Made by a program: the position numbers and the translations under genes. Shown here piece after piece: positions 22,533 to 31,226 of a stretch of DNA of 33,572 nucleotides. Location: assembly GCA_031082285.1 (NCBI GenBank), contig JAVHLK010000015.1:35777-69348 (forward strand), read 5' to 3'. The DNA is from Desulfomonilaceae bacterium (GTDB taxonomy: Bacteria > Desulfobacterota > Desulfomonilia > Desulfomonilales > Desulfomonilaceae). The notes under the pieces are model-generated. The model made no database searches and was not told the DNA's origin. It was given only the letters and a program-made list of their open reading frames with translations. Each line of letters begins with the position of its first letter. Position 1 is the stretch's first letter.

Positions 22533-25256
22533 GTGACCGATCAAACCAGCCGTTCAGTGGATATTGCCGATGCCGCAGGTCCCGCGGACGGGCTGCGATT
22601 TGCACGGTACTTCACCGTCCCGGATCGCGATCCGCTGGACATGCCGGCATGGGAGCGGCGCTCGGCGACCATTCGCAACGATGAGGGCAAAGTCGTGTTC
22701 GAGCAGAGCGACGTGGAGGTACCGTCGTTCTGGAGTGACACCGCGGTCAATGTGGTTGTGTCCCGCTACTTCAGAGGCGAGCCGGGAACGCCTCAACGGG
22801 AGACCAGTATTCGAGACCTGGTGCTCCGGGTGGCCGAGACCGTAACCGGATGGGGCGGAGAACAAGGATATTTTGCTTCGGAAGAAGATGAGCGTGTCTT
22901 CCGAGATGAACTGGTCCATCTGCTCATTCACCAGAAAGCCTCCTTCAACAGTCCCGTATGGTTCAATGTGGGGATTGAGCCTGCGCCGCAATGCTCCGCG
23001 TGCTTCATCCTCAGCGTCGAAGATACGATGGAATCGATCCTCCAGTGGTATTCCCAGGAAGGCATCATCTTCAAAGGGGGATCGGGTTCCGGGGTCAATC
23101 TGTCCAAGTTGAGAGCGTCCAACGAACCGTTGCGGGGGGGCGGGACCGCGTCGGGACCGATCTCGTTCATGAAGGCCGCGGACGCATCGGCCGGCGTGAT
23201 CAAGTCGGGTGGAAAGACCCGTCGCGCGGCGAAGATGGCAATCCTGAATATAGATCATCCCGATATACTTGAATTCATTCAATCCAAGGCAGTGGAAGAG
23301 AGGAAGGCCGTCGCGCTCATACGGGCCGGATACGATGGATCGCTCGAGGGAGATGCGTATGCCACGGTGGCGTTTCAGAATTCCAACCATTCGGTCAGGG
23401 TGACGGACGAATATATGGAGGCCGAACAAAGGGACGGGCAGTGGCATACAAGATTTGTTCTCAGCGGCCGGCAGGCAGGGACGTACCGAGCGCGCGACCT
23501 GCTGCGGGAAATCGCCAAAGCTGCGCATACGTGCGGCGATCCGGGCATACAGTTCGACTCGATCATCAACCGGTGGCATACGTGCCCCAATACCGCGCCG
23601 ATTCGAGCTTCCAATCCGTGTTCCGAGTACATGCATGTCGATGATTCCGCGTGCAACCTTGCATCCCTCAAGCTGACCGCGTTCCTCGACGGGGACGACG
23701 GGTTCCTCGTGGACGACTTCCTCAACGCGGTGGATGTCATGATAACGGCACAGGACATTCTCGTGGACAAGGCCTCGTACCCGTCGTCCGCCATTGCCGG
23801 AAATTCCCGATCCATGCGTGCTCTCGGTCTCGGTTATGCGGATCTGGGCGCCATGATCATGGCTTTGGGCCTTCCCTACGACTCCGATGAGGGGAGGGCG
23901 TGGGCTTCCACGGTCACCGCCATAATGACCGGAGAGGCATATGTCCAGTCGGCTCGAATTGCAGCGACGAGGGGACCGTTCGGCGAATTTGAAAAGAACC
24001 GCGGCGCGATGCTGGGAGTCATCAGGGCGCATCGAAATCACGTGCGCCGGATATCCCCGGTCGGTGTTCCGGGAGAAGTGTTTGAGGAAGCCGTCAAGGT
24101 GTGGGATTCGGCTCTGAAATTGGGCGAAGAGTTCGGGTACGCGAACTGCCAGGTCACGGTCATTGCTCCAACGGGCACCACGGCGTTCATGATGGATTGC
24201 GACACTACCGGGGTGGAGCCTGAGCTGGCTCTCGTGAAACACAAGAAACTCATCGGTGGAGGGCATCTTCGGATCGTGAACCGTACCGCGGCACGAGCCC
24301 TGGAACACTTGGGGTATCCGCCGGTGGTGGTCCGGCACATTGTGTCGCGAATCGAGGAGACATCAACCATCGAAGGAATTGCCGAGGTCGATCCGAGCCA
24401 CCTGCCCGTATTCGATTGCGCGTTCAAACCGGTAAACGGTACGCGACAAATCTCCCCGGAAGGCCACGTGAAAATGATGGCCGCTGTACAGCCTTTCATT
24501 TCAGGCGCCATCTCAAAGACCGTGAACCTTCCCGGAGACACCACGGTCGAGGCGATCGAGCAGATCTATCGGCTCGCATGGCGCCTCGAGTTGAAGGCCA
24601 TCGCGGTGTATCGTGACGGATGCAAGGCCGTGCAACCGTTGGGCGTGGGCACGTCCGAGGCCGTCGGGCCGCTGCAGCCTGTTCGGCGTCGGCTCCCTGT
24701 CGACTGCACGAGCGTGCGGCACAAGTTCGAGGTCGCGGGTCAGAAGGGCTATATACACACCGGATTCTACGACGACGGCAAAGTGGGAGAGATCTTCATA
24801 CGCATGGCCAAAGAGGGGAGTACTATCTCAGGGCTTATGGACACGATCGCCACGTTGACCTCCATTGCCCTGCAGTACGGCGTCCCTCTGGAGGCTCTCG
24901 TCAGTAAGTTCAGTCACGTGAGATTTGAACCCTCGGGTTTCACCGGCAATCCCGAGATCCCCATTGCCAAGTCGTTGACGGATTACATCTTTCGGTATCT
25001 GGGTACGCGGTTTCTGGACAAAGAGCAGCAGGAGACCGCGGGACTGTTGCCGGCGACCGATCGACCCCACGGCACTTCCGCCGACTCGGCGTCCATGGAT
25101 CATTCCACAAGTGCAGGGAAGGCGTCCAGGGATGCCGGCCCGATCTTTCAGGGCCAGTCCGACGCGCCGTCGTGTCATGACTGCGGTTCCATTATGGTTC
25201 GGAGCGGGTCGTGTTATCACTGCCTCAACTGTGGGGCGACAAACGGCTGCTCGTGA
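22533..25256 (+). CDS. nrdJ: Adenosylcobalamin-dependent ribonucleotide reductase (class II)
   Basis: This 907-residue enzyme makes deoxyribonucleotides using adenosylcobalamin as the radical source, so it works without oxygen or iron-tyrosyl radical. FNSPVWFNVG and CSACFILSVEDTM near the N-terminus, the loop GGSGSGVNLSKLR, and NPCSEYM with Cys363 (thiyl) and Glu365 are the active-site elements. APTGTTAFMMDCDTTGVEP is the NrdJ-type nucleotide loop. The C-terminus has a zinc ribbon with CHDC (881/884) and CLNC (897/900) that carries the redox Cys tail. The start is GTG with GGAGG four bases upstream. It converges on the Rel gene, 42 bases away. Confidence 0.94.
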   Translation: MTDQTSRSVDIADAAGPADGLRFARYFTVPDRDPLDMPAWERRSATIRNDEGKVVFEQSDVEVPSFWSDTAVNVVVSRYFRGEPGTPQRETSIRDLVLRVAETVTGWGGEQGYFASEEDERVFRDELVHLLIHQKASFNSPVWFNVGIEPAPQCSACFILSVEDTMESILQWYSQEGIIFKGGSGSGVNLSKLRASNEPLRGGGTASGPISFMKAADASAGVIKSGGKTRRAAKMAILNIDHPDILEFIQSKAVEERKAVALIRAGYDGSLEGDAYATVAFQNSNHSVRVTDEYMEAEQRDGQWHTRFVLSGRQAGTYRARDLLREIAKAAHTCGDPGIQFDSIINRWHTCPNTAPIRASNPCSEYMHVDDSACNLASLKLTAFLDGDDGFLVDDFLNAVDVMITAQDILVDKASYPSSAIAGNSRSMRALGLGYADLGAMIMALGLPYDSDEGRAWASTVTAIMTGEAYVQSARIAATRGPFGEFEKNRGAMLGVIRAHRNHVRRISPVGVPGEVFEEAVKVWDSALKLGEEFGYANCQVTVIAPTGTTAFMMDCDTTGVEPELALVKHKKLIGGGHLRIVNRTAARALEHLGYPPVVVRHIVSRIEETSTIEGIAEVDPSHLPVFDCAFKPVNGTRQISPEGHVKMMAAVQPFISGAISKTVNLPGDTTVEAIEQIYRLAWRLELKAIAVYRDGCKAVQPLGVGTSEAVGPLQPVRRRLPVDCTSVRHKFEVAGQKGYIHTGFYDDGKVGEIFIRMAKEGSTISGLMDTIATLTSIALQYGVPLEALVSKFSHVRFEPSGFTGNPEIPIAKSLTDYIFRYLGTRFLDKEQQETAGLLPATDRPHGTSADSASMDHSTSAGKASRDAGPIFQGQSDAPSCHDCGSIMVRSGSCYHCLNCGATNGCS

Positions 25257-25298
25257 GAAATTCCCTTCGTAGTACACGGCAGATGCGGAGTTCGGCGA

Positions 25299-27467
25299 TC
25301 AGACCGTTCCGACGCGTTCCACCTTGTCCACCCCGGTGATGTTCTTCAAGGCGCTTATGATACGCGTCAGATGATCCACATTTCGGACATACACCGTGAA
25401 AATCCCGAGAGCAATTTGATCGGTCGGAGTCGTCACATTGCACTGAACGATGTCTGAGTCGTTCGTCGAGAACACCCCGCTTATGGTAGACAGCAGCCCG
25501 GTTCTGTTTTCCGCTTCAATGGAGAGTTTCACCATTCGCTTGACCTGCTGTTCCTCGTCCCAGCCGGCATCCACCACGCGTTTGGTGTCCGCGACAAGGA
25601 GATTCTGACAGTCCGATTTGTGTATGGTCACACCCCGCCCTCTGGTAATGAACCCGCGGATTGAATCCCCCGGTAATGGATTGCAGCATTTTCCGAAATT
25701 GACCATGACGTCGGACAACCCGTGGATCTTCACGCCGCTTTTGACTTCTCTCCGCGACCTCTTGATGACCTTCTCTTCGGCGAGCCAAGCCTTTGCCTTT
25801 TCGCGTTCCTGGGGCGGAACCAGTTTGGTGACGACTATTTTGGGAGAAAGCCTGCCGTACCCGATGGCCGCGTAGAGGTCGGCTTCGGTCTTGAATCCGT
25901 AATCTTCCGCGAGACTGAGGATGCTCCCGTCCCGTTCCGCCGGGCCCAGATCCAAATGCCACTTGCGCAGTTCCCTGTCCGAGCTGTCCCTGCCTATTTC
26001 AACGGCCCTCTCCCGCTCTTCGGAAAGGATGAAGTGGCGGATCTTTGTCCGAGCACGCCCCGTCTTCACGATCTTCAGCCAATCCTTGCTCGGCTTCTGA
26101 TGAACCGAGGTCATGACTTCAATGGTGTCGCCGTTCTGTAACTCGTATTTCAGCGGAACCAGTTTGCCGTTCACGCGTGCGCCCACACACCTGTGGCCGA
26201 CTTCCGAGTGTATTGAGTACGCGAAATCAAGAGGCGTCGATCCCTTGGGAAATTCTTTGACTTCACCCTTCGGCGTGAACACATAGACTTCGTCGGGATA
26301 CAGGTCCACGCGTACGTTCTCAAAAAACTCCCGAGGATCTTCAAGGTCCTGCTGCCACTCCATGACCTGACGGAGCCAATTCGCGACTTGCATCTCTTTG
26401 GGTTCCAGCGCCTTTCCTTCCTTATAGGACCAGTGCGCCGCGATTCCCTCTTCCGAGATGAGGTCCATCTCGTGAGTCCTGATCTGAATCTCTATCCGTC
26501 TCCCTTCGGGTCCTATGACGGTGGTGTGGAGAGACTGGTAGCCGTTGCCCTTCGGCATGGCAATGTAATCCTTGAACCTGCCCTGAACCGGATGCCACAG
26601 CTGGTGGATTACGCCCAACACGGCATAACAATCGCTCACCGAATCCAGCACGATACGAAAGGCCGTAAGGTCGTGGACCTGCTCGAACTCCAGGTGCTGC
26701 GTCAACATCTTCTCATGGATACTGTATATTTCCTTGTTTCTCCCCTTGGTGACCCCGCGCATCTTGTACTTGGAGAGGGTTTCCCGTATTTCCCACAAGA
26801 CGTGATTGACGTAATCTTCGGTCTCCCGGATCGATTCTTCCAAGCGTCTCTTGATGAACTCATAACGTTGGGGATCGAGGTAACTGAATGCGAGATCCTC
26901 CAGCTCCGTCTTGATCCAATAAATCCCAAGCCTGGCCGCCAAGGGAGCGTATACTTCTTTTGTCTCCAGCGCGATTCTCTTCTGCGCGGCGGGCGGCATG
27001 GGCCCCAGCGTGCGCATATTGTGGAGCCGGTCGGCAAGTTTCACGAGCAGAACGCGTATGTCCTGACTCATGGCCAGGATCATCTTACGAAAGTTTTCGG
27101 CCTGTCTCTCCTCCTTGGACTGAAATTCCATCTTGCTGATCTTGGTGACGCCATCCACCAATTTGGCGATTTCCTGACCGAAGTACCTCTCAATGTCGTC
27201 TACGGTCGTGAGGGTGTCCTCAACGGTATCGTGAAGGAACCCGGTCGCAACGGACGCTTCGTCCAGCTTCATGTGCGCCAGAATGTGGGCCACTGCGACC
27301 GGATGGATAAGGTACGGCTCTCCGGACCGACGGGTCTGGCCCAGGTGGACTTGTGCGGAATAGATGTAGGCCGCGCGTATGAGGTCGAGGTCCGCGTCGG
27401 GGTAGTAGGCCTTGACGCGCTCCTGGATTTCATTGAATCGAACCATCCTTTTAGAATTCTGTTCCAT
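25299..27467 (-). CDS. Bifunctional (p)ppGpp synthetase/hydrolase (Rel/SpoT)
   Basis: This 722-residue enzyme makes and breaks the stringent-response alarmone (p)ppGpp. The HD hydrolase domain is intact, with HLHD-type GFLHDTVEDT (HD at 79-80, ED at 83-84). The synthetase domain has GRFKDYIAMPKGNGYQSLHT; RFKD at 297-300 is the RxKD loop of bifunctional enzymes, not the ExDD of RelA. TGS (about 385-445) and a C-terminal ACT domain (about 650-722) follow. The ATG at 27467 was chosen because upstream residues are unlike the family; the ribosome binding site is weak and 27446 is an alternative. No other gene of the pathway is nearby. Confidence 0.94.
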   Translation of the reverse strand: MEQNSKRMVRFNEIQERVKAYYPDADLDLIRAAYIYSAQVHLGQTRRSGEPYLIHPVAVAHILAHMKLDEASVATGFLHDTVEDTLTTVDDIERYFGQEIAKLVDGVTKISKMEFQSKEERQAENFRKMILAMSQDIRVLLVKLADRLHNMRTLGPMPPAAQKRIALETKEVYAPLAARLGIYWIKTELEDLAFSYLDPQRYEFIKRRLEESIRETEDYVNHVLWEIRETLSKYKMRGVTKGRNKEIYSIHEKMLTQHLEFEQVHDLTAFRIVLDSVSDCYAVLGVIHQLWHPVQGRFKDYIAMPKGNGYQSLHTTVIGPEGRRIEIQIRTHEMDLISEEGIAAHWSYKEGKALEPKEMQVANWLRQVMEWQQDLEDPREFFENVRVDLYPDEVYVFTPKGEVKEFPKGSTPLDFAYSIHSEVGHRCVGARVNGKLVPLKYELQNGDTIEVMTSVHQKPSKDWLKIVKTGRARTKIRHFILSEERERAVEIGRDSSDRELRKWHLDLGPAERDGSILSLAEDYGFKTEADLYAAIGYGRLSPKIVVTKLVPPQEREKAKAWLAEEKVIKRSRREVKSGVKIHGLSDVMVNFGKCCNPLPGDSIRGFITRGRGVTIHKSDCQNLLVADTKRVVDAGWDEEQQVKRMVKLSIEAENRTGLLSTISGVFSTNDSDIVQCNVTTPTDQIALGIFTVYVRNVDHLTRIISALKNITGVDKVERVGTV

Positions 27468-27889
27468 TACTGCGACCGTGCCTCGATGTCCGAACCACAG
27501 TATGCCACAAAGCAGGCATTTCGCGATTTCGGAAGATAAGTACACCCGTACGTTGCCGCATTCCCCCGTGACGGAACGTGGAAATCCTTTTTCTTTTGCT
27601 GATGCGGCAAGGACGGTTTCATTCGGACGATACTCTCCGCTCTCCTGTTCCTGTCAGACTCTCTATTGAAATAATTCATCATCATTCCGGACCGGGCAAG
27701 CCCCCACATAACGCGTCACGTCTCAAGTGCTCGGCAATTCCAGCGTGACTCCGAAACGGTTGAGGGACTCCATTTCGTGGGATACCTTGGGAAACAGCGG
27801 GGCGGCGTGTACGAGGACCGGGTACACGCACGGCGTTCCGGGGATATGTAGCTCATCGTGACGGACTCGGCGGATCACGGACGGATTGG
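27468..27889. other. Non-coding stretch between rel and der
   Basis: Der ends at 27890 and Rel starts at 27467, both on the minus strand. I see no RNA gene or terminator with a T-tract. A 51-codon frame (27723-27878, minus) is listed separately as doubtful. The part next to Rel (27546-27690) is comparatively T-rich on the plus strand but has no clear promoter. Confidence 0.45.
27723..27878 (-). CDS. Doubtful 51-codon frame after der
   Basis: Starting from GTG at 27878, twelve bases past the der stop, a frame reads HDELHIPGTPCVYPVLVHAA and ends in FGVTLELPST. Its composition is protein-like, with alternating hydrophobic residues. No ribosome binding site is seen and I recognise no family. It could be a small gene, the tail of a lost gene, or chance. 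Confidence 0.2.
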   Translation of the reverse strand: MIRRVRHDELHIPGTPCVYPVLVHAAPLFPKVSHEMESLNRFGVTLELPST

Positions 27890-29272
27890 TCAACGCCGGA
27901 CTCCCTTCCGTGGTTCTCGACTCTCGGAATGTCCCGATCTCTTTCGAAAGGTCAGTACCAGCGGCGCACCCCCAAAGTCAAAAGCCTCTCGGATTCGGTT
28001 CTCCAAGAATCTCTTATAAGAGAAGTGGATTGACTCGGGATAGTTCGCGAAAAACATGAAGGTGGGCGGACCCGATCGCACTTGGGTGAGATAGTAAATC
28101 TTGATACGCTTGGTTTTTCGATGCATGCCCGGGGGGTTCTGCACGATCACCGACGCGAGGAATCGGTTCAGCTCGCCGGTGGAGACCCTTTTACGGTAGC
28201 ACGCGTACAGGTCGTCGATCACACCAAAGAGCTTCACCGCGCGAGTTCCCGTCAGTGCCGAGATTGTCAGAATCGGCGCGTGATCCAGGTACTTGAGCGC
28301 GATCCGAACCTTCTCTAAGTATTCCTTGATCGTGTTGGAGTCCTTGGGTACGAGGTCCCACTTGTTGAGAGCGAGTATAACCGCCCGTCCTTTCTCGTAT
28401 GCGTAGCCTGCGATTCGTGCGTCTTGTTCGGTGACGATTTCCTCGGCATCCAACATCACGACTGCAATGTGGGCTCTGTCGATGCTGCGAAAAGCCTTGA
28501 TCACACTGTATTTTTCGACCCGGTCGACAATTCGGGAACGGCGTCGCACTCCGGCCGTGTCGATGAATACGTACTCCTTCCCGTGGAATCGTACGACCGT
28601 GTCTATGGGGTCCCTTGTGGTACCGGGCTGGGGATTGGCAACAAGGCGTTCTTCCCCGAGCAGCAGGTTCACCAGAGTGGATTTTCCCACATTGGGGCGC
28701 CCCACGACGGCCACCCTCACGACCGGATCGCCTGAAACCCTCGTTTCATCCTCGGGCACGTCCCGGAGAGGTATGTCCTCGAGCAAGACGTCGAGGAAGT
28801 CGCCGGTTCCGTAACCCGTCATGGCGCTGATGGGAAAAATCCGATCGACGCCAAGGGAATAGAAATCTACGGCCTGGTCTTCGGTCTTCTCCGAGTCGAT
28901 CTTATTGACCGTGTAATAGACTTTCTTGTCCGTTTGTTGAAGTGCGCGCACGATCTCGTAGTCCGACGGCGTGACTCCCACCTTTCCATCGCCCAGGTAC
29001 ACGATGATGTCCGCCTGGTCTATCGCGACTTCGGTCTGGGTTCGCATCTGTGACAAAAGAATGTCGTCGCTGCTCGGCTCGAAGCCTCCCGTGTCGACGA
29101 TCACGAAGGACTTGTCCCGCACCTTCACGTCTTCGTAATGACGGTCGCGCGTCAAGCCCGGGGTGTCTTCAACCAAAGCCTTGCGCTTCCTTGCGAGCAG
29201 GTTGAACAAGGTTGATTTTCCCACATTGGGTCTTCCCACGAGCGCTACGAGCGTTTTGGATTTTCTTGCCAT
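27890..29272 (-). CDS. der: Ribosome-assembly GTPase Der (EngA)
   Basis: This 460-residue protein has two GTPase domains in tandem and a C-terminal KH-like domain, and helps mature the 50S subunit. Both P-loops read GRPNVGKST. Switch motifs include DTPGLTRD and DTGG in the first domain, DTAGVRRRSRI in the second, and the guanine-specificity motifs are NKID and NKWD. The C-terminal RNA-binding part ends in a basic tail. I chose the ATG at 29272 because MARKSKTLVALVGRPNVGKS is the usual opening; the 12 extra upstream residues (GTG start) run through an 18-bp palindrome. No clear ribosome binding site precedes the ATG. Confidence 0.95.
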   Translation of the reverse strand: MARKSKTLVALVGRPNVGKSTLFNLLARKRKALVEDTPGLTRDRHYEDVKVRDKSFVIVDTGGFEPSSDDILLSQMRTQTEVAIDQADIIVYLGDGKVGVTPSDYEIVRALQQTDKKVYYTVNKIDSEKTEDQAVDFYSLGVDRIFPISAMTGYGTGDFLDVLLEDIPLRDVPEDETRVSGDPVVRVAVVGRPNVGKSTLVNLLLGEERLVANPQPGTTRDPIDTVVRFHGKEYVFIDTAGVRRRSRIVDRVEKYSVIKAFRSIDRAHIAVVMLDAEEIVTEQDARIAGYAYEKGRAVILALNKWDLVPKDSNTIKEYLEKVRIALKYLDHAPILTISALTGTRAVKLFGVIDDLYACYRKRVSTGELNRFLASVIVQNPPGMHRKTKRIKIYYLTQVRSGPPTFMFFANYPESIHFSYKRFLENRIREAFDFGGAPLVLTFRKRSGHSESREPRKGVRR

Positions 29273-29274
29273 GG

Positions 29275-29292
29275 CGTGTGTTATAACACACG
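29275..29292. promoter_or_regulatory. 18-bp perfect palindrome before der
   Basis: CGTGTGTTATAACACACG at 29275-29292 is fully self-complementary and ends two bases from the der ATG (29272). As DNA it looks like an operator for a dimeric regulator; as RNA it would fold over or next to the start. Its position in the leader is unusual and argues for a control role. Confidence 0.5.
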
Positions 29293-29578
29293 GGAGCCTT
29301 CCGTTCACCCGGATTTAACACATCGAGCCGCGCGACCACGAATAAATCGCGCGAAATGTGGAACCGCGTGCCGTGACCTCGACGGCTTGCAGCGGGTTCC
29401 CGCTAAGACATCCCCGCGATCGCGCGTTCCCGGCGGGACCCGGTGCCCGGCCCGAGGCTCCGACTCATTGATGGGACGAGATGGAAAGCCGTCCCCGGAC
29501 GTAAACGGTTCCTCCAATATGAGTGTATGATCTTGTAATTTCACTCGCTTGATGGTATTCTCCACAACAGTTCCGGCC

Positions 29579-29584
29579 TATAAT
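29579..29584 (+). promoter_or_regulatory. Possible -10 element of lipoprotein gene
   Basis: TATAAT at 29579-29584 lies 22 bases before the ATG of the lipoprotein gene. No good -35 is found at 16-18 bp; TTGATG at 29549 is too far. A transcript from here would have a leader of roughly 15 bases. Confidence 0.3.
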
Positions 29585-29606
29585 TTCAAGGTAATGGAAT
29601 AAACTG

Positions 29607-30152
29607 ATGAAACGGCTTCTTGCAGTCTTCGCTGTGGCCCTGGTGGTTCTCCTCGCCGTGATTTCGGGATGCGTGCCGGGGATGAAAGCGGCAAAACCGT
29701 CTGTAGATCCCGAACAGGTGCCCGGGACCCAAGGGGCTGAGGTTCCGGAATCAGGCGCCCAACCGGGCAAGCTTTCGCCGGAGGAATTGGATAAAATGCT
29801 TCCGCCTCCTCCTCCCTCGTACAAACGTGACTCCCCCGCCGGCGCTCCAGCTCCTCCGGCAAGCCCCAGAGAGCTGAACGAAAAAGAGGAAATCAACGCG
29901 TCCGCTCTGGAATTTGCGAAAGGGATTCCCAATGTGAAGCACGTCAAGACATGTTATTCCAAAATGTTCGGCGGCTGGTACCTTCATCTGTACGTGACAA
30001 AGGGCAAGAAGATCGCTCTTCAGCACTACAGCTGGAACCCGGTTTCCAAAGAGTGGGATGTGAGTATGGCCGTGAAGGAACTGCCGCAGGACAATCTGGA
30101 GTACCATCTCAAGGGAGAGGTGGGAGACGAGCAATGTACTGTTCTTAAGTGA
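29607..30152 (+). CDS. Predicted lipoprotein of unknown function
   Basis: This 181-residue protein starts with a lipoprotein signal: KR then hydrophobic residues 5-19, and the lipobox VISGC with Cys22. Residues 30-95 are a low-complexity linker rich in Pro and Glu (PPPPPSYKRDSP). The C-terminal part (100-181) looks folded, with KHVKTCYSKMFGGWYLHLYV, alternating strands and Cys at about 115 and 177 that could form a disulfide. I recognise no family. It should be anchored to a membrane facing the periplasm. It converges on the hypothetical gene at 30191. Confidence 0.7.
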   Translation: MKRLLAVFAVALVVLLAVISGCVPGMKAAKPSVDPEQVPGTQGAEVPESGAQPGKLSPEELDKMLPPPPPSYKRDSPAGAPAPPASPRELNEKEEINASALEFAKGIPNVKHVKTCYSKMFGGWYLHLYVTKGKKIALQHYSWNPVSKEWDVSMAVKELPQDNLEYHLKGEVGDEQCTVLK

Positions 30153-30190
30153 GCAGGGGCCGGTGCCGTGAACACGCGCAACGGCGGCCT

Positions 30191-30724
30191 TCACTGCGCG
30201 TGCAGACCAATCTCCCCAAAAAGATCCGGATCGTTCAGTTTCCCCGCCTTCCTCAGTAATTCCACTATCCTCCGTTTCATGAAGGGCGACAGGTCGTCAC
30301 GGAACCGAACGGGCTGCGGTCTGCCCTCCAAATCCCACGGGTAGGTAAGGGTGAACGAGGTACAGACGGGCCAGACACGATAGGATGCTCCCACGGTGAT
30401 GAGATCTCGGATCTTTTCCCCGTGGTCGGAAGAGCGGTAACTCTCCACGACCCCCCAAAAAGCTTGGTCCCGCGTTTCTCTTCGGTCACGTGCCGCGTGA
30501 GGATGATGTCGATCGAATTCGCGGATGCGTTCCCCCAGATGCCGATCGACCGCCTTTCCTTTTTCATAGTGAAGGGAGAAGGCAAAATGGCCGATCTCCG
30601 TATTCGGATCTCCGGTCAACAGACCTGAGGCGACTGCCAGATCGACTACCCTCGCGTAGTAAATGTCGCACCTATCGCTCCAGGAGAGGGAATCGACAGG
30701 GTGCTCGCGAAATCGGAACCTCAT
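30191..30724 (-). CDS. Hypothetical protein
   Basis: This 177-residue protein has no signal peptide or membrane segment and is rich in Arg, His and Asp. Visible segments are SWSDRCDIYYARVVDLAVAS, DRHLGERIREFDRHH and FMKRRIVELLRKAGKLNDPD; the last looks like an amphipathic helix. I recognise no family and no motif. The ATG at 30724 lies five bases after the stop of the secreted protein gene, so they may be cotranscribed; a TTG at 30733 is possible. No strong ribosome binding site is visible. Confidence 0.6.
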   Translation of the reverse strand: MRFRFREHPVDSLSWSDRCDIYYARVVDLAVASGLLTGDPNTEIGHFAFSLHYEKGKAVDRHLGERIREFDRHHPHAARDRRETRDQAFWGVVESYRSSDHGEKIRDLITVGASYRVWPVCTSFTLTYPWDLEGRPQPVRFRDDLSPFMKRRIVELLRKAGKLNDPDLFGEIGLHAQ

Positions 30725-30729
30725 GGTCG

Positions 30730-31041
30730 TCAACGGTAGCGGGAATAGCTACGGCCTCCATTGGCGTCGATCCTGTCCATAATGGGGGAGACTATGGGGC
30801 AGGTGAAGGGACTCAGAATGGCCAGCGGTATGTCCAAGGCGTACGCCAGGCCGTCCTCGACGTACTCCAAGAAAGGTTTGGAGCCTTTGCAGATCACGCG
30901 ACACTTGTTCTTGGCGTCGTAGACTGATATCACGGCTTTTCCAATTGGTTTTGCCCCGCGGGGCAATCCGTCCGCAACAACGCTTGAAACAAAGAACAAC
31001 AACACGGCCGCCGCCACAAGGGCGCCATTGATGCATTTCAT
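30730..31041 (-). CDS. Small exported protein of unknown function
   Basis: This 103-residue protein has a signal peptide (MKCINGALVAAAVLLFFVSS, cleavage near VVADG). The mature part contains a basic segment with two cysteines (KNKCRVICKGSK), then a hydrophobic run LDIPLAILSPFTCPIVSPIM that might insert in a membrane or pack a core. I chose the ATG at 31041 because a near-perfect AGGAGGT precedes it by six bases. It is unlike any family I know. It is likely cotranscribed with the downstream gene and is divergent from prs. Confidence 0.7.
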   Translation of the reverse strand: MKCINGALVAAAVLLFFVSSVVADGLPRGAKPIGKAVISVYDAKNKCRVICKGSKPFLEYVEDGLAYALDIPLAILSPFTCPIVSPIMDRIDANGGRSYSRYR

Positions 31042-31152
31042 CGGTTGACCTCCTGACACATAACGGAACACCGTCAGTCTATCAGGAAGTTGCTCGAAAA
31101 TCAACTTGTTGGGCGGCTTCGGGCGTGACGCGGCGCCCGCGGAGAATTTTGG

Positions 31153-31181
31153 TTGACACACAAAGAGACTGAAACTAATAT
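31153..31181 (+). promoter_or_regulatory. Sigma70 promoter of prs-rplY
   Basis: A perfect -35 TTGACA (31153-31158) is followed 17 bp later by TAATAT (31176-31181). A second -10-like TATAAT at 31183-31188 would need a 24-bp spacer and is less likely. The stretch is AT-rich. It lies 45 bases before the prs start. Confidence 0.65.
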
Positions 31182-31226
31182 GTATAATTTAACGAAAAGA
31201 CAGGTCTCTGGGGCCGAGGAGCCTTT

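Larger units (their letters stand above)
29273..29606. other. Non-coding stretch between der and the lipoprotein gene
   Basis: The genes are divergent. The stretch holds a perfect 18-bp palindrome next to der (29275-29292), a GC-rich part near 29385-29460 loosely similar to the palindromic block at 6435, and a TATAAT at 29579-29584. No coding frame is convincing. Confidence 0.5.

Noticed and set aside
22554-24338. 594-codon frame antisense to nrdJ
   Set aside because: It is a shadow of the high-GC third positions of nrdJ; it has no motif and a His/Arg/Gly-heavy composition.
26388-27539. 383-codon frame antisense to rel
   Set aside because: It mirrors the coding bias of the Rel gene, with no ribosome binding site or recognised domain.
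31183-31188. TATAAT as the main -10 of prs
   Set aside because: It is 24 bp from the perfect TTGACA; TAATAT at 17 bp fits better.
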